Assembly: GCA_035602155.1 (NCBI GenBank)
Contig: DATNMW010000263.1
Location: forward strand, 1-39,615
DNA from: Bog-159 sp035602155
GTDB taxonomy: Bacteria; Acidobacteriota; Terriglobia; Bryobacterales; Bryobacteraceae
DNA length: 39,615 bases
Direction: 5' to 3'
How positions within the stretch are numbered: the first letter of the stretch is position 1; the number at the start of each line of letters is the position of its first letter. Position numbers and translations under genes: made by a program. Positions 6,391 to 15,323 of the stretch are shown here, in pieces. The notes beneath the pieces are model-generated. The model was not told the DNA's origin and ran no database searches. It worked only from the letters and a program-made list of their open reading frames with translations.

Positions 6391-8781
6391 ATGCGGTGGG
6401 TTTTCGGGGTGGTAGGAGCATTTTTGTGGCCTTGCCTTGCGTATGGCGCAAGCAGCGCGGCGGACGTGGCGCGCGCGGTGCGGGAAATATCGCTGGATTC
6501 CGGCGAGTGCTACCGTGTACGCGACTTGGCTCTGCCGAAAGACGAGGTCCGCTTCTTCTTCACCGACGGTTACCTGATTTTCGCCAAGCCGGTAGCGGGC
6601 GTTCGCATGTCGGCGGTCTTTACCGCGGACGTGGAGGGCGGGGACGCGGAAGTGCTGGTGCTTCCGCCCAATCGCGGCGAGCGGCGGTCGCTGGCGTCCT
6701 ACACGGGATCGCCTAATCTGGACGAGCATCTGGTGGCCGCGGTACTTTTCTTTTCCGACGATACCTACGCGAAGCTGACCGAACAAATCGGCCAAAACGG
6801 GGCCAACAAGAAAGTCCCCGAAATGGGCGCCATGATGGCCGAACATTGGACGCCCGTGGTGCGCAATCTGGCCACCAGCTTCCAGGCGCGGCTGGTGTGG
6901 GATGTGCTTCTGGGCGAACCGCAAAACCACGGCTTCCTGGCCGTCTCCATGAGCGGAAAGACGCTGGGCAACTTCGACCTGTACTACGACCGCAGCGCGC
7001 GCGAACAGATCGTGATGGGCAAATTGAATACGCGCGACAACCTGCTGTACTTCGACGTGTGGAGCAGCTTCGTGGCGCGGCCGTTCCGCAGCCGGGCGAT
7101 CGAACCCGACCTGACATTGGACGACTTTCGCATTGAAGCCACTCTGCAGCCGGACCTGAACCTGAGCGTAGTGACGCGGGTGAAGGCCAAGCCCGGCCGC
7201 GCAGCACTGCCCGTGCTGGCTTTCGACGTGGCGCATCCGATGCGGATTACCGCGGCGCTGGTGGATGGCAGGCCGGCCGAGGTGCTGCAACGCGAGTCGA
7301 TGCGCGCGGAACTGTTGCGCAACGTGGGCAACGAGATGTTCCTGGTAGTGCCGCCCGCGCCGCTGGAGCGGGGAAGGGAATACGATCTGGAATTCCGGCA
7401 CGAAGGCAAGGTGATCTTCGAAGCCGGCAATCGGGTTTACTACGTGGGGGCGCGCGCCAACTGGTTCCCGAACATCGGACTGCAATTCGCGAAATACGAT
7501 CTGACCTTTCGCTATCCCAAGGACCTGGACCTGGTGACGGCGGGCGCGCTGGTGGAGGAGCACGTCGAAGGCGACTGGCGCATCACCCGGCGCAAGACCA
7601 GCGCGCCGATTCGCATGGCGGGCTTCAACCTGGGGCAGTATGAGCGGGTGCGGTTGACGCGCAACGGCTACACGCTGGAAGTCTGCGCGAACCGGGAGAT
7701 CGAACCGGCGCTGGAGGGCAGGCCTTTGGCGTCCGCGGCCGAACCGCCGCCGGGACCACCCCGTCATCCCGAACCGGAGATCATGATCCTGCCGCCGGAA
7801 CTGCCGCCGGATCCGGAAGTGCGCTTGCAGGAGATCGCTTCCGAGATCGCTTCCGCGCTGGAATTCATGGCGGCGCGTTTCGGTCCGCCGGCGCTGCCGA
7901 ACCTGATGGTGGCGCCCGTTCCGGGACGGTTCGGGCAAGGGTTCCCGGGGCTGATCTACCTTTCCACGATGTCGTATCTGGCGCCCCAGAACAAGGCCAT
8001 CCGGTCGCTGGACGCCCACGGACGGCTGTTTTTCTCGGACATCCTGCAGGCGCACGAGACGGCGCACCAGTGGTGGGGCAACGTGGTGACCTCGGCGGGC
8101 TATCACGATGAATGGCTGATGGAGGCGCTGGCGGACTACTCGGCGTTGCTGTATCTGGAGAACAAGAACGGTTCGCAGCCGGTGGCCCTGGCGCTGGACT
8201 CTTACAAGACCAACCTGCTGCAGACCGTTAAGGGCCAGACCGTGGAATCGACGGGTCCGATCGTGCTGGGTACGCGGCTGGAGAATTCGCAGACGCCGAA
8301 CGCCTACTACAACATCACGTACGGGAAGGGCTCGTGGATCATGCACATGCTGCGGCGGCGGATGGGCGACGATCGCTTTCTGGCCATGCTGGCAGACCTG
8401 CGAAAGGAGTACGAGCGCAAGCCGCTTTCGACGGAAGATTTCCGCCTGCTGGCGGCGCGTTTCTTGCCGGCGCAATCGGCGGACCCGCAATTGGAGAACT
8501 TCTTCGACCAGTGGGTTTACGGCACGGGTATCCCGTCGCTGAAGCTGAGCTACACGGTGAAAGGCAAGGCGGGGGCGCTGCGGCTGAACGGCACAGTGAC
8601 GCAGAGCGACGTGGCTAGCGACTTCAGCGTGCTGGCGCCGGTGGAGATCCAATTGGGTCACGGGAAGAGTTTGACGCATTGGGTGCGGACGGCGGATGGT
8701 CCGGTGACGTTCAGCGTGGCGCTGCCGTCGGCGCCGGGGAAGGTGCAGTTGGATCCGAATTCGAGCGTGTTGCGGCGGTAG
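6391..8781 (+). CDS. Secreted M1-family aminopeptidase
   Basis: A 796-residue zinc aminopeptidase-like protein with a signal peptide (about residues 1-20, ending near AYGASSA), so periplasmic or outside the cell. The gluzincin site is complete: H555-E-T-A-H559-Q-W-W-G-N, with the third ligand Glu578 in MEALADY, the usual 19 residues after the second His. The canonical GAMEN exopeptidase loop is replaced by GQGFPGLIYLS upstream of the site, so aminopeptidase specificity is uncertain. A Pro-rich stretch (about residues 445-475) separates the N-terminal beta domains from the catalytic domain. No strong ribosome site precedes the ATG. Long open frames on the other strand are codon-bias shadows. 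Confidence 0.85.
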   Translation: MRWVFGVVGAFLWPCLAYGASSAADVARAVREISLDSGECYRVRDLALPKDEVRFFFTDGYLIFAKPVAGVRMSAVFTADVEGGDAEVLVLPPNRGERRSLASYTGSPNLDEHLVAAVLFFSDDTYAKLTEQIGQNGANKKVPEMGAMMAEHWTPVVRNLATSFQARLVWDVLLGEPQNHGFLAVSMSGKTLGNFDLYYDRSAREQIVMGKLNTRDNLLYFDVWSSFVARPFRSRAIEPDLTLDDFRIEATLQPDLNLSVVTRVKAKPGRAALPVLAFDVAHPMRITAALVDGRPAEVLQRESMRAELLRNVGNEMFLVVPPAPLERGREYDLEFRHEGKVIFEAGNRVYYVGARANWFPNIGLQFAKYDLTFRYPKDLDLVTAGALVEEHVEGDWRITRRKTSAPIRMAGFNLGQYERVRLTRNGYTLEVCANREIEPALEGRPLASAAEPPPGPPRHPEPEIMILPPELPPDPEVRLQEIASEIASALEFMAARFGPPALPNLMVAPVPGRFGQGFPGLIYLSTMSYLAPQNKAIRSLDAHGRLFFSDILQAHETAHQWWGNVVTSAGYHDEWLMEALADYSALLYLENKNGSQPVALALDSYKTNLLQTVKGQTVESTGPIVLGTRLENSQTPNAYYNITYGKGSWIMHMLRRRMGDDRFLAMLADLRKEYERKPLSTEDFRLLAARFLPAQSADPQLENFFDQWVYGTGIPSLKLSYTVKGKAGALRLNGTVTQSDVASDFSVLAPVEIQLGHGKSLTHWVRTADGPVTFSVALPSAPGKVQLDPNSSVLRR

Positions 8782-9231
8782 GGGTGAGCCGGCGATGGGG
8801 AGAGCGGGGGAGGGGGCGACCCGGGTGTGCAGGGTTGTGCTGAATTGGGCGCGAACGGGCTCGCGCGAAATTCGTCCGAGCGAAGCCAGTGATGTTAAGT
8901 CATTTATTTTCATCGTTGCATCCCGGCATGGCGACACCTTGGCGACAGATCCGAAAAAATGTGTTTCGTGTCGCATTTTGTTGCATTCCGTCGCTTGGTG
9001 GACCAATTAGACACTTAGGGCGCGGTTCGGGATCAACTGGGTTCTTCCGATTACAGATTAGCATTGCCGTATGGCTATGGCGGGTTGCTGGCGGGGGGCG
9101 GGGAAGGCCGCAGGTAATTGAATATACAGGAGATGGTAGCATTTTCCCGATCTGTGACCGGCGAGCCGGCCCGATGGGGTGGGGGAGCGGGGTGGCTGGA
9201 GACCCGGTCTCCTGATATAATGGATTTCGCC
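8782..9231. other. Gene-free spacer before the tRNA pair
   Basis: No convincing protein-coding frame. Part of it (about 8890-9060) is clearly richer in A+T than its surroundings. A hairpin can be drawn at 8942-8974: GCGACA, then CGAAA, pairing with TTTCG and TGTCGC, with one 4-nt bulge, followed by ATTTTG. This could be a weak terminator for the M1 peptidase. Open frames on the minus strand here read through the tRNA genes and look spurious. Confidence 0.4.
9216..9221 (+). promoter_or_regulatory. -10 box for the tRNA genes
   Basis: A perfect TATAAT ends 10 nt before tRNA-Gly. The hexamer 17 nt upstream (TGGCTG at 9193) is a poor -35 match. Both tRNAs are probably transcribed from here. Confidence 0.55.
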
Positions 9232-9306
9232 GCGGGAGTAACTCAGTGGTAGAGTCACAGCCTTCCAAGCTGTTGGTCGCGGGTCCGATTCCCGTCTCCC
9301 GCTCCA
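9232..9306 (+). tRNA. tRNA-Gly(TCC)
   Basis: The acceptor GCGGGAG pairs with CTCCCGC, with discriminator T and an encoded CCA. The anticodon stem ACAGC/GCTGT encloses CTTCCAA with anticodon TCC. The D-arm (AACTCAGTGGTAGAGT) and T-arm (GCGGG TCCGATT CCCGT) are normal. Only 4 nt separate it from tRNA-Thr. Confidence 0.95.
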
Positions 9307-9310
9307 CTAG

Positions 9311-9386
9311 GCTGGCGTAGCTCAGTTGGTAGAGCATCTGATTTGTAATCAGAGGGTCGGGGGTTCAAATCCCTCCGCCAGCTCCA
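9311..9386 (+). tRNA. tRNA-Thr(TGT)
   Basis: The acceptor GCTGGCG pairs with CGCCAGC, with discriminator T and an encoded CCA. The anticodon stem CTGAT/ATCAG encloses TTTGTAA with anticodon TGT. The T-arm is GGGGG TTCAAAT CCCTC. The part from the anticodon stem to just past CCA is repeated at 10216, so this gene is the intact attachment-site copy of an integrated element. Confidence 0.95.
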
Positions 9387-9388
9387 CA
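9340..9388 (+). repeat. Direct repeat, tRNA-side copy (attachment site)
   Basis: 49 nt running from the anticodon stem of tRNA-Thr to 2 nt past CCA, identical to 10216-10264. A repeat covering the 3' part of a tRNA is the classic trace of site-specific integration by a tyrosine recombinase. Confidence 0.85.
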
Positions 9389-9460
9389 AGGAAGCGTGAA
9401 GGGCATGACGGATGCTCTTCTAGTCTAGCAGGCCGCGGAAAAACACATAAGAAATAGGAA

Positions 9461-9488
9461 CCGCCGATAAACACAGATGAACGCCGAT
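9461..9488 (+). repeat. Dispersed 28-nt repeat, copy 1
   Basis: Starts CCGCCGATAAACACAGATGA and ends ACGCCGAT. It matches 18398-18425 at 26 of 28 positions. A related inverted stretch (CTTATCTGCGTTTAGTCGCGG, about 9512-9532) lies just downstream, so the two could fold on each other. Confidence 0.6.
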
Positions 9489-9741
9489 GGAAAACAAAGG
9501 GTTTGACTTTGCCTTATCTGCGTTTAGTCGCGGTAGGGACGCCCGTTACCGAACGCTCCTCGCCCAGATCCGTACGGGCGCACTTTAGCGCATACGGCTC
9601 CTACCTTGGGTATCTGGCGTCAAACAACGACCTGCCGGCAAGAATGGCTTGATAGGCGGGAGCAAGGGTATGAGCCTTGAACAGAAAAGAAACGACATCG
9701 GTATCCTTCCTCTTGCGGCACTACCGGCGTTGTGGAGTTCG

Positions 9742-9933
9742 TCAAAGCGCGACTGGCCGTGAGCTTTCCTTGCGAAGCGCCCGGATCAGCGCCACGAATT
9801 CCTCGGCCCCTTCCGGGTCAGGTTCGGTATCGGTCTTCAGATCTTCCAGGCTGACTGGCGGTTTGAGGACAAGGCCCGCCGGAAGTCGCACCCGATCCGC
9901 TCCAATTTGCGCGTTGTCGGCTCGCTGTGGCAT
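9742..9933 (-). CDS. Small acidic hypothetical protein inside the island
   Basis: A 63-residue protein (MPQRADNAQIGADRVRLPAG at the start). Codon third positions are GC-rich and the composition is sensible: a mixed N-terminus, an acidic middle (LKTDTEPDPEGAEEF), and a helical basic end (ALIRALRKES). The size and layout recall small toxin-antitoxin antitoxins, but no toxin gene lies beside it and no family is recognised. It is the only plausible cargo gene of the tRNA-Thr island. Confidence 0.4.
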   Translation of the reverse strand: MPQRADNAQIGADRVRLPAGLVLKPPVSLEDLKTDTEPDPEGAEEFVALIRALRKESSRPVAL

Positions 9934-10215
9934 TTCGATTCTAGTTTAGCTCACCAGACCGTCTGCGGCGTGATCCGCACGTTCTACGGCCCTGTCCGCT
10001 TTTTCCCCGGCTGCGCCGCGCGGTTCGACCAAGTATGCCAATCCCCAGCGCAACTGAGCCCAATTTCTGTGCCCACCCCCTGCATGGAAGCGTTGCCCAC
10101 CGTTGTGAGCGGCACGCTTGGAAGGCCGCCGAAGTCCATGAAAACTAGCAACATTTGGTAATCGTGAGCAACGGGGTGTGCCCAGTGCTAAGCTATTGAT
10201 TCTTGGTGTGTTGAC

Positions 10216-10264
10216 GATTTGTAATCAGAGGGTCGGGGGTTCAAATCCCTCCGCCAGCTCCACA
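10216..10264 (+). repeat. Direct repeat, distal copy (attachment site)
   Basis: Identical for 49 nt to 9340-9388. The 5' half of the tRNA is absent (preceding sequence is TTGAC), so it cannot be a functional tRNA. It marks the far end of the integrated element. Confidence 0.85.
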
Positions 10265-10456
10265 GGAGGGCGTTTCTCCACCGATCCGGTTCTCCGGCTT
10301 GGTGGCCGCCCCCTCGCCGCAATGCCGGCGCCAACGAAGATCGTTCAACCCTATCCTTGGTAAGCCCAGTCTGCCCGTCCCGTGGAATTTTTGCCATTAA
10401 TTAGGCCACCACTTAGAGGTGGGTGTTTACGGGGCAAGGCGAGTCGAAGTAGACTA

Positions 10457-10485
10457 TTAACTCCATTAGATCTATAGACTATATT
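10457..10485 (+). promoter_or_regulatory. Predicted sigma70-type promoter of the first receptor gene
   Basis: TTAACT, a 17-nt spacer, then TATATT, ending 19 nt before the ATG at 10505, in an AT-rich patch that stands out from its surroundings. The spacer holds ATCTATAGAC, which recurs in the promoter region at 28042-28051. The ribosome site GGGGAGAG follows. Confidence 0.55.
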
Positions 10486-10504
10486 ATATTTCGGGGAGAG
10501 AAAC

Positions 10505-13500
10505 ATGCGCATTAACACCATTCGAATGGGCTGCCTGTTGGCCTTTTCAGCAGTTCAAGTACTTTATGCTCAACTAGATACAGGGGCCATCGCAGGCGCC
10601 GTCAAGGATTCCTCGGGAGCCGTTTTGCAGGCCGCCAAGGTGACAATTATCGAGACCGAGACGGCTATCGCAGTCTCGCTGTTGACGAACAACGACGGGT
10701 TCTACTCGGCGCCCGCGCTCCATATCGGCCACTATAACGTCTCGGTATCCGCCGCCGGCTTCGCCACGGAAACGCGAAAGGGCATCGAACTCCGGGTACA
10801 GGATCGGCTGAACATCGACTTCACGTTATCGCCCGGACAGACCAACACCATTGTCACGGTGGAAGGCGGAGCGCCGCTGTTGCAAACCGAAGACACGTCG
10901 ATGGGCGCTGTGGTGGACGATGCGACCATGCAGAACCTGCCTCTGAATGGGCGCAACTACATACAGTTGGCTACGCTAGGGGCCGGCACATCGCCCTCGA
11001 GGCGCGGGGCCGAGCGCGATACCTTCATTGCGAACGGCGCGCGCGAGTTACAAAATACATACCTGCTGGACGGCGTCGACAACAAGAACAAGATCGTGGG
11101 ATTCGACAGTTCCGCCGCGCAGGCCATCGAGCCGGTGATCGACGGCGTCCAGGAGTTCAAGGTGGAGACCAGCACGTTCTCGGCGGAGTACGGCCAAGCC
11201 GCCGGCGCGGTGGTCAACGTAACGCTAAAATCCGGCACCAACCAGTACCACGGCAGCATGTGGGAGTACATCCGGAATTCATTTTTTGACGCGAAGCCGT
11301 TCTTCCAGGTGCTGGGGCAGAAGCCCGACTACAACCTGAATCAATTCGGCGCCACCTTCGGCGGACCGATCATCAAAGACCGCACGTTCTTCTTCGGGAG
11401 CTGGCAAAGCTTGCGTGCCGTGGATGAAGTGCCGCAGCAGGCGACTGTTCCGACGCTGGCGCAACGTAGCGGCGTATTTTCCACCACGATATACGATCCC
11501 AACTCGACCGTGGCGAATCCCAACGGATCGGGATACGTGCGCACGCCTTTCCCCCACAACACGATCCCCGCGAGCGACTGGGACACCGTATCGGCCCAGT
11601 TGCTGCCGTTGTATCCGCTGCCGAACCTTACGGGCTCGAGCAACTACTTCTCCGACCAGAAAGAACGGCTGGCAAACGACCAATACAACTTCCGGCTGGA
11701 TCACCGGTTCAACGACAAAGACACCTTCTTCGCGCGCTATTCGCGGACCGAGGGCGAGAACATTCTGCCCGCGCCGTTGCCGCCGCCGGCGAGCAATCCC
11801 AGCGATGTGTGGCCGGATGCGCGCTCGGTGGCAGCCAGCGAGACACACATCTTCCGCGCCAACCTGATCAACGAATTGCGTTTCGGTTACATGGAGACGC
11901 GCGAAATACAGCAGGTGCCCGGCATCAATGAAGACGCGGAATTCGGCATCACCGGCGCTCCCAATTATCCGGAAGTTCACGGTTTGCCGACTTTCGCCAT
12001 CAGCGGCCTGAACACGCTGGGCACGACCGGTCCCGGAGCGCTGCCGTTGGGCGCCACCGGGTCGGGTAACCTGCCGCTCAACAAACAGGGCAAGAACCAG
12101 CAGTTTTTTGATAACCTTTCTTGGGTCAAAGGACGCCACACGTTGAAGTTCGGGGTAGACATCGAACAAGTGATGCTGTATGGATATGTCACTCTTTCCG
12201 CCCGCCCTGCTTTCACTTTCACAGGTGTCTTTACCCAGAATCCACAGAGTCGCTCCGGCACGGGAGCGGCGTTCGCCGACTTCCTGCTTGGTGAGGTGAA
12301 TCAGCTTACCGTTTCCACTCGACCCATTAACTGGGAAAAGCAACACACCGCGGAAGGTTATGTGCAAGACGACTGGAAAGTCAGCCCCAAACTGACAGTG
12401 AACCTGGGGCTGCGTTACGAGTTGGCCATGCCCTGGTATGAAATCCATAACGACTTTTCCGATTTCATACTCCAGCCTGGCCCTGCCTACGGCTTGTTGG
12501 TGACGGCGCCGGACGCCAGTCAGTACGGCTTAAGAAACTCGTTTGCCACACCGGACACCAAGAACTTCGCGCCGCGCGCCGGACTGGCTTATCAACTGAC
12601 GCCTAAGACCGTGATTCGCAGCGGATTCGGCGTATTCTACGGACGCACGGATGAGAACCTGGGCATCTCCAGCCGGCCCACCAACAATCCGCCGTATTTC
12701 CTGCGCTCGATCAACACCAGCGACCAGATTCACACGCTGATGACGCTCGAGGGAGGCATACCGCCGAATCTTCTGAATCCGAACGACGTGATTAACGCGA
12801 ACGTGAACTCGTGGCCCATCTATATGCCCCTGCCCTACACGTTCGAGTGGAATCTCAACCTCCAACAGCAGTTGGGATCCGGATTTACGGCCCAAGTCGG
12901 CTATGTAGGTTCCAGCTCGCACAATTTGTATGTCGACCCGAATTTCAACCAGCCCCAACCTGGTCCCGGCTCGATCGCTTCCCGTGAGCCGTTCCCGGAG
13001 TACAGCTCGATTCTGGCTTACCTGCCGCTGGATCGATCGAACTATAATTCACTGATCGCGCAACTCGAGCGGCGTTTCAAGAGCGGGTTCAGTTTCCTGG
13101 GAGCCTATACGTGGAGCCACTCGTTCGACTATGGCGGCCAGGTCTCCGATAGTACCGACTACGGGCCGCAGAATCCATATAACTGGACGTCGAACTACGG
13201 CAGTTCCAACTTCGACGTGCGCCAGCGCGTATCGGCGAGCTACATATACGAACTGCCGTTCGGGCGCGGCAAGGCACTGGCCAACCAGCCGGGGGTCGCG
13301 CGCGCGATTCTGGGCGGTTGGCAGCTTTCCGGTGTGACGTCGTTCCAGACCGGGCTGCCGTTCACGCCCATTCTAAGCTTCGACCCGACCAATACCGGCA
13401 CTACCGCGCACCCCAATGTGGTTCCAGGCAAAGCGCTATATCCCACCAATCAAGGGCCGTCCGATTGGTTTAATGGCTCGGCCTTTGTCGCTCCGGCCGC

Positions 13501-13753
13501 CTACACCTACGGTAATGCCGGCCGCAATTTCATCCGGGGCCCGGGCTCGTTTAACAGCGACGTGGGACTGCTGCGCTCCGGTACGATCAAGGAACGGTAC
13601 AACGTGCAGTTCAGCGCGCAGGCCTTCAATGTGTTCAACACTCCGCAATTCGGCCTGCCGAACAACACGATCGGCGTATCCACGACGGGTGTCATCACCA
13701 CCGTGGTGACGCCCGAGCGGCAGTTGCAGCTTGGCCTGCATTTTCAGTTCTGA
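10505..13753 (+). CDS. TonB-dependent receptor, Oar-like, with carboxypeptidase-regulatory domain
   Basis: Outer-membrane receptor of 1082 residues. The signal peptide covers about residues 1-22 (ending VLYAQ). Residues 25-105 form a carboxypeptidase-regulatory-like beta-sandwich (GAIAGAVKDSSGAVL to LNIDFTLSPG). The plug follows (MQNLPLNGRNYIQL, then a YLLDGVDN-type segment and FSAEYGQAAGAVVNVTLKSG), and the rest is a beta-barrel ending in aromatic LGLHFQF, a typical outer-membrane C-terminus. Such receptors import or bind large substrates such as oligosaccharides or peptides, driven by TonB. GGGGAGAGAAAC precedes the ATG. The sulfatase-like gene begins 14 nt after its stop, suggesting one operon. 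Confidence 0.9.
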   Translation: MRINTIRMGCLLAFSAVQVLYAQLDTGAIAGAVKDSSGAVLQAAKVTIIETETAIAVSLLTNNDGFYSAPALHIGHYNVSVSAAGFATETRKGIELRVQDRLNIDFTLSPGQTNTIVTVEGGAPLLQTEDTSMGAVVDDATMQNLPLNGRNYIQLATLGAGTSPSRRGAERDTFIANGARELQNTYLLDGVDNKNKIVGFDSSAAQAIEPVIDGVQEFKVETSTFSAEYGQAAGAVVNVTLKSGTNQYHGSMWEYIRNSFFDAKPFFQVLGQKPDYNLNQFGATFGGPIIKDRTFFFGSWQSLRAVDEVPQQATVPTLAQRSGVFSTTIYDPNSTVANPNGSGYVRTPFPHNTIPASDWDTVSAQLLPLYPLPNLTGSSNYFSDQKERLANDQYNFRLDHRFNDKDTFFARYSRTEGENILPAPLPPPASNPSDVWPDARSVAASETHIFRANLINELRFGYMETREIQQVPGINEDAEFGITGAPNYPEVHGLPTFAISGLNTLGTTGPGALPLGATGSGNLPLNKQGKNQQFFDNLSWVKGRHTLKFGVDIEQVMLYGYVTLSARPAFTFTGVFTQNPQSRSGTGAAFADFLLGEVNQLTVSTRPINWEKQHTAEGYVQDDWKVSPKLTVNLGLRYELAMPWYEIHNDFSDFILQPGPAYGLLVTAPDASQYGLRNSFATPDTKNFAPRAGLAYQLTPKTVIRSGFGVFYGRTDENLGISSRPTNNPPYFLRSINTSDQIHTLMTLEGGIPPNLLNPNDVINANVNSWPIYMPLPYTFEWNLNLQQQLGSGFTAQVGYVGSSSHNLYVDPNFNQPQPGPGSIASREPFPEYSSILAYLPLDRSNYNSLIAQLERRFKSGFSFLGAYTWSHSFDYGGQVSDSTDYGPQNPYNWTSNYGSSNFDVRQRVSASYIYELPFGRGKALANQPGVARAILGGWQLSGVTSFQTGLPFTPILSFDPTNTGTTAHPNVVPGKALYPTNQGPSDWFNGSAFVAPAAYTYGNAGRNFIRGPGSFNSDVGLLRSGTIKERYNVQFSAQAFNVFNTPQFGLPNNTIGVSTTGVITTVVTPERQLQLGLHFQF

Positions 13754-13767
13754 CACGAAAGACCGCG

Positions 13768-15318
13768 ATGAGCAATACTACAAGACGCGGTTTACTTAAG
13801 GGCGCAGGAGCCTTGGCCGGCCTCGCGGGCCTTCCCGCGGGCGCCGGCGCCGCTCCGCAGGCCCCCACTGGCGGAGGCTCCCACTGGGAACGGCCGCCCA
13901 AGCAGCAGGGAAACAACCTGAATGTCATCCTGCTGGTTTCCGATACGTTCCGCGCGGATAATCTGGCGGCTTATGGAAGCCAGCGGGTGGAATGCCCGAA
14001 CCTGAACCGTTTTGCGGAACAGGCGGTGGTTTTCGAAGAAGCCTATCCGGAGGGCATGCCCACAATTCCGATCCGGCGGCAATTGTATACGGGCCGGCGC
14101 ATCATCCCGACTTATTACTATTACCAGCACGAATCGGTGCAATTGCCGGGGTGGCATCAGCTTTACAACGAAGATGTGACCCTGGCCGAAGTGCTCAGCG
14201 AGGCGGGCTATGCCACGGCGCTCATCGCCGATTTGCCGCATCTGCAAAAGCCGGGCCGCAACTTCCATCGCGGATATCGTTACTTCGAATGGGTGCGCGG
14301 CCAGGAGATCGACTACTATGCCCTGGCGCCGCGCAACGAGCCGGATTTTTTGGATTTGTATCCGGCCGACTATCTGAACCAGCCGCAATTGAACAAGCAG
14401 TTCGCCAGCGGGCAGGCATTCCGCGCGTTTCTGAATCAATACACCGCGAATCGCAAACGGTGGCTGAAGGAAGGCGATTCCATCGCGGAGCAGACCGGGC
14501 GCAAAGCGGTGGCTTGGCTGAAGGAGAATCGTGGGGAAGGTCCATTCTTCCTGCACGTCGAGGCTTTCGATCCGCACGAGCCTTGGGATCCGCCACAGCA
14601 GTTTCTGGAGAAGTATCTGAAGGATCCGGGCAAGCATAGCTGGCCGGAGCCGCCTTACAGCGATGCGCAAGTGCCGCCCGAAGGCGTGGAGCGGCTGCGC
14701 GCCAATTACGCGGGCGAAGCTTCGAACGTGGATTTCTGGTTCGGCAAGGTGCTGGATACGGCGGCGGAACTGGGGCTGCTGGAGAATACGGTGGTCGTAT
14801 TCATGTCCGACCATGGCGCGCTGCTGGGCGAACAGGGTCAGTGGGTGAAAGGGCCGGAGAGACTGCGCAAGCAAGTGACACACGTTCCGGTACTGGTGCG
14901 CGTGCCGGGAAATGGGTTCGCCGGCAAGCGGGTTCCAGGTTTCGTGCAGACTCCGGACATCATGCCTACGATCCTGGGCAGGCTGGATTTGAAGGCGCCG
15001 GCGCGAGTGACTGGCCACGACCTGTGGCCTTATGTCACCGGGCAGCGCGCCAACGAGCGTGAACACGTGGTGCAGGCATATGGCTGGATCGCGGCTGTGC
15101 GCACGCCGGAGTGGAACTATTCAGCCATCTGGAACAAGGAAAAATACGAAGGTAAGTACCCGCCGCAGCTTTACGACCGCAAGAAGGACCCCGAGGAGTT
15201 GCACAGCGTCGCGGAGCAACATCCCGCGGTTGTCAAGGAATTGCAGACCAGGCTGGAGCAGTATATAGCTTCAGGTTGGGGAATCACCAACGGCAGCTTC
15301 AATGAAAAGGCCGGTTAG
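13768..15318 (+). CDS. Sulfatase-like hydrolase with Thr in place of catalytic Cys
   Basis: Alkaline-phosphatase-superfamily hydrolase, 516 residues. A Tat-like signal (TRRGLLKGAGALAG, residues 5-18) suggests export in folded form. ILLVSDTFRADNLAAYGS near residue 54 holds first metal ligands, HVEAFDPHEPW lies in the middle, and FMSDHGALLGEQGQWVKGP holds the second metal-site residues. The sulfatase signature C/S-x-P-x-R is replaced by T99-I-P-I-R103, followed by the normal QLYTGRR. Without a Cys or Ser to convert to formylglycine it is unlikely to be a classical sulfatase. Thr nucleophiles are usual in phosphodiesterases and phosphoethanolamine transferases of this superfamily. It probably shares an operon with the receptor upstream. 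Confidence 0.85.
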   Translation: MSNTTRRGLLKGAGALAGLAGLPAGAGAAPQAPTGGGSHWERPPKQQGNNLNVILLVSDTFRADNLAAYGSQRVECPNLNRFAEQAVVFEEAYPEGMPTIPIRRQLYTGRRIIPTYYYYQHESVQLPGWHQLYNEDVTLAEVLSEAGYATALIADLPHLQKPGRNFHRGYRYFEWVRGQEIDYYALAPRNEPDFLDLYPADYLNQPQLNKQFASGQAFRAFLNQYTANRKRWLKEGDSIAEQTGRKAVAWLKENRGEGPFFLHVEAFDPHEPWDPPQQFLEKYLKDPGKHSWPEPPYSDAQVPPEGVERLRANYAGEASNVDFWFGKVLDTAAELGLLENTVVVFMSDHGALLGEQGQWVKGPERLRKQVTHVPVLVRVPGNGFAGKRVPGFVQTPDIMPTILGRLDLKAPARVTGHDLWPYVTGQRANEREHVVQAYGWIAAVRTPEWNYSAIWNKEKYEGKYPPQLYDRKKDPEELHSVAEQHPAVVKELQTRLEQYIASGWGITNGSFNEKAG

Positions 15319-15323
15319 CGGTT

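Larger units (their letters stand above)
9340..10264. mobile_element. Remnant of an element integrated at tRNA-Thr
   Basis: The interval is bounded by two identical 49-nt copies of the tRNA-Thr 3' part. The roughly 830 bp between them hold no integrase, only one small plausible gene (9742-9933, minus) and a dispersed repeat with an inverted relative near 9510-9531. It is best read as a deleted or non-autonomous island. Apart from the items listed, 9389-9741 and 9934-10215 hold nothing recognisable. Confidence 0.65.

Noticed and set aside
6244..9006. A 920-codon open frame on the minus strand over the M1 peptidase gene.
   Set aside because: It is rich in Arg, His and Gln, has no recognisable domain, and mirrors the GC-biased third positions of the true gene on the plus strand. 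The plus-strand protein has a complete zinc site.
9058..9337. Minus-strand frames running across the two tRNA genes.
   Set aside because: They translate tRNA sequence (for example the stretch reading VERETGIGPATNSLEG) and are a well-known annotation artefact.
10216..10264. A second tRNA-Thr gene.
   Set aside because: Only the part from the anticodon stem to CCA is present. There is no D-arm or 5' acceptor strand.
10188..10397. Minus-strand frame over the distal tRNA-Thr repeat (contains RRDLNPRPSDYKS).
   Set aside because: Another tRNA-derived artefact. The sequence is explained by the attachment-site repeat.
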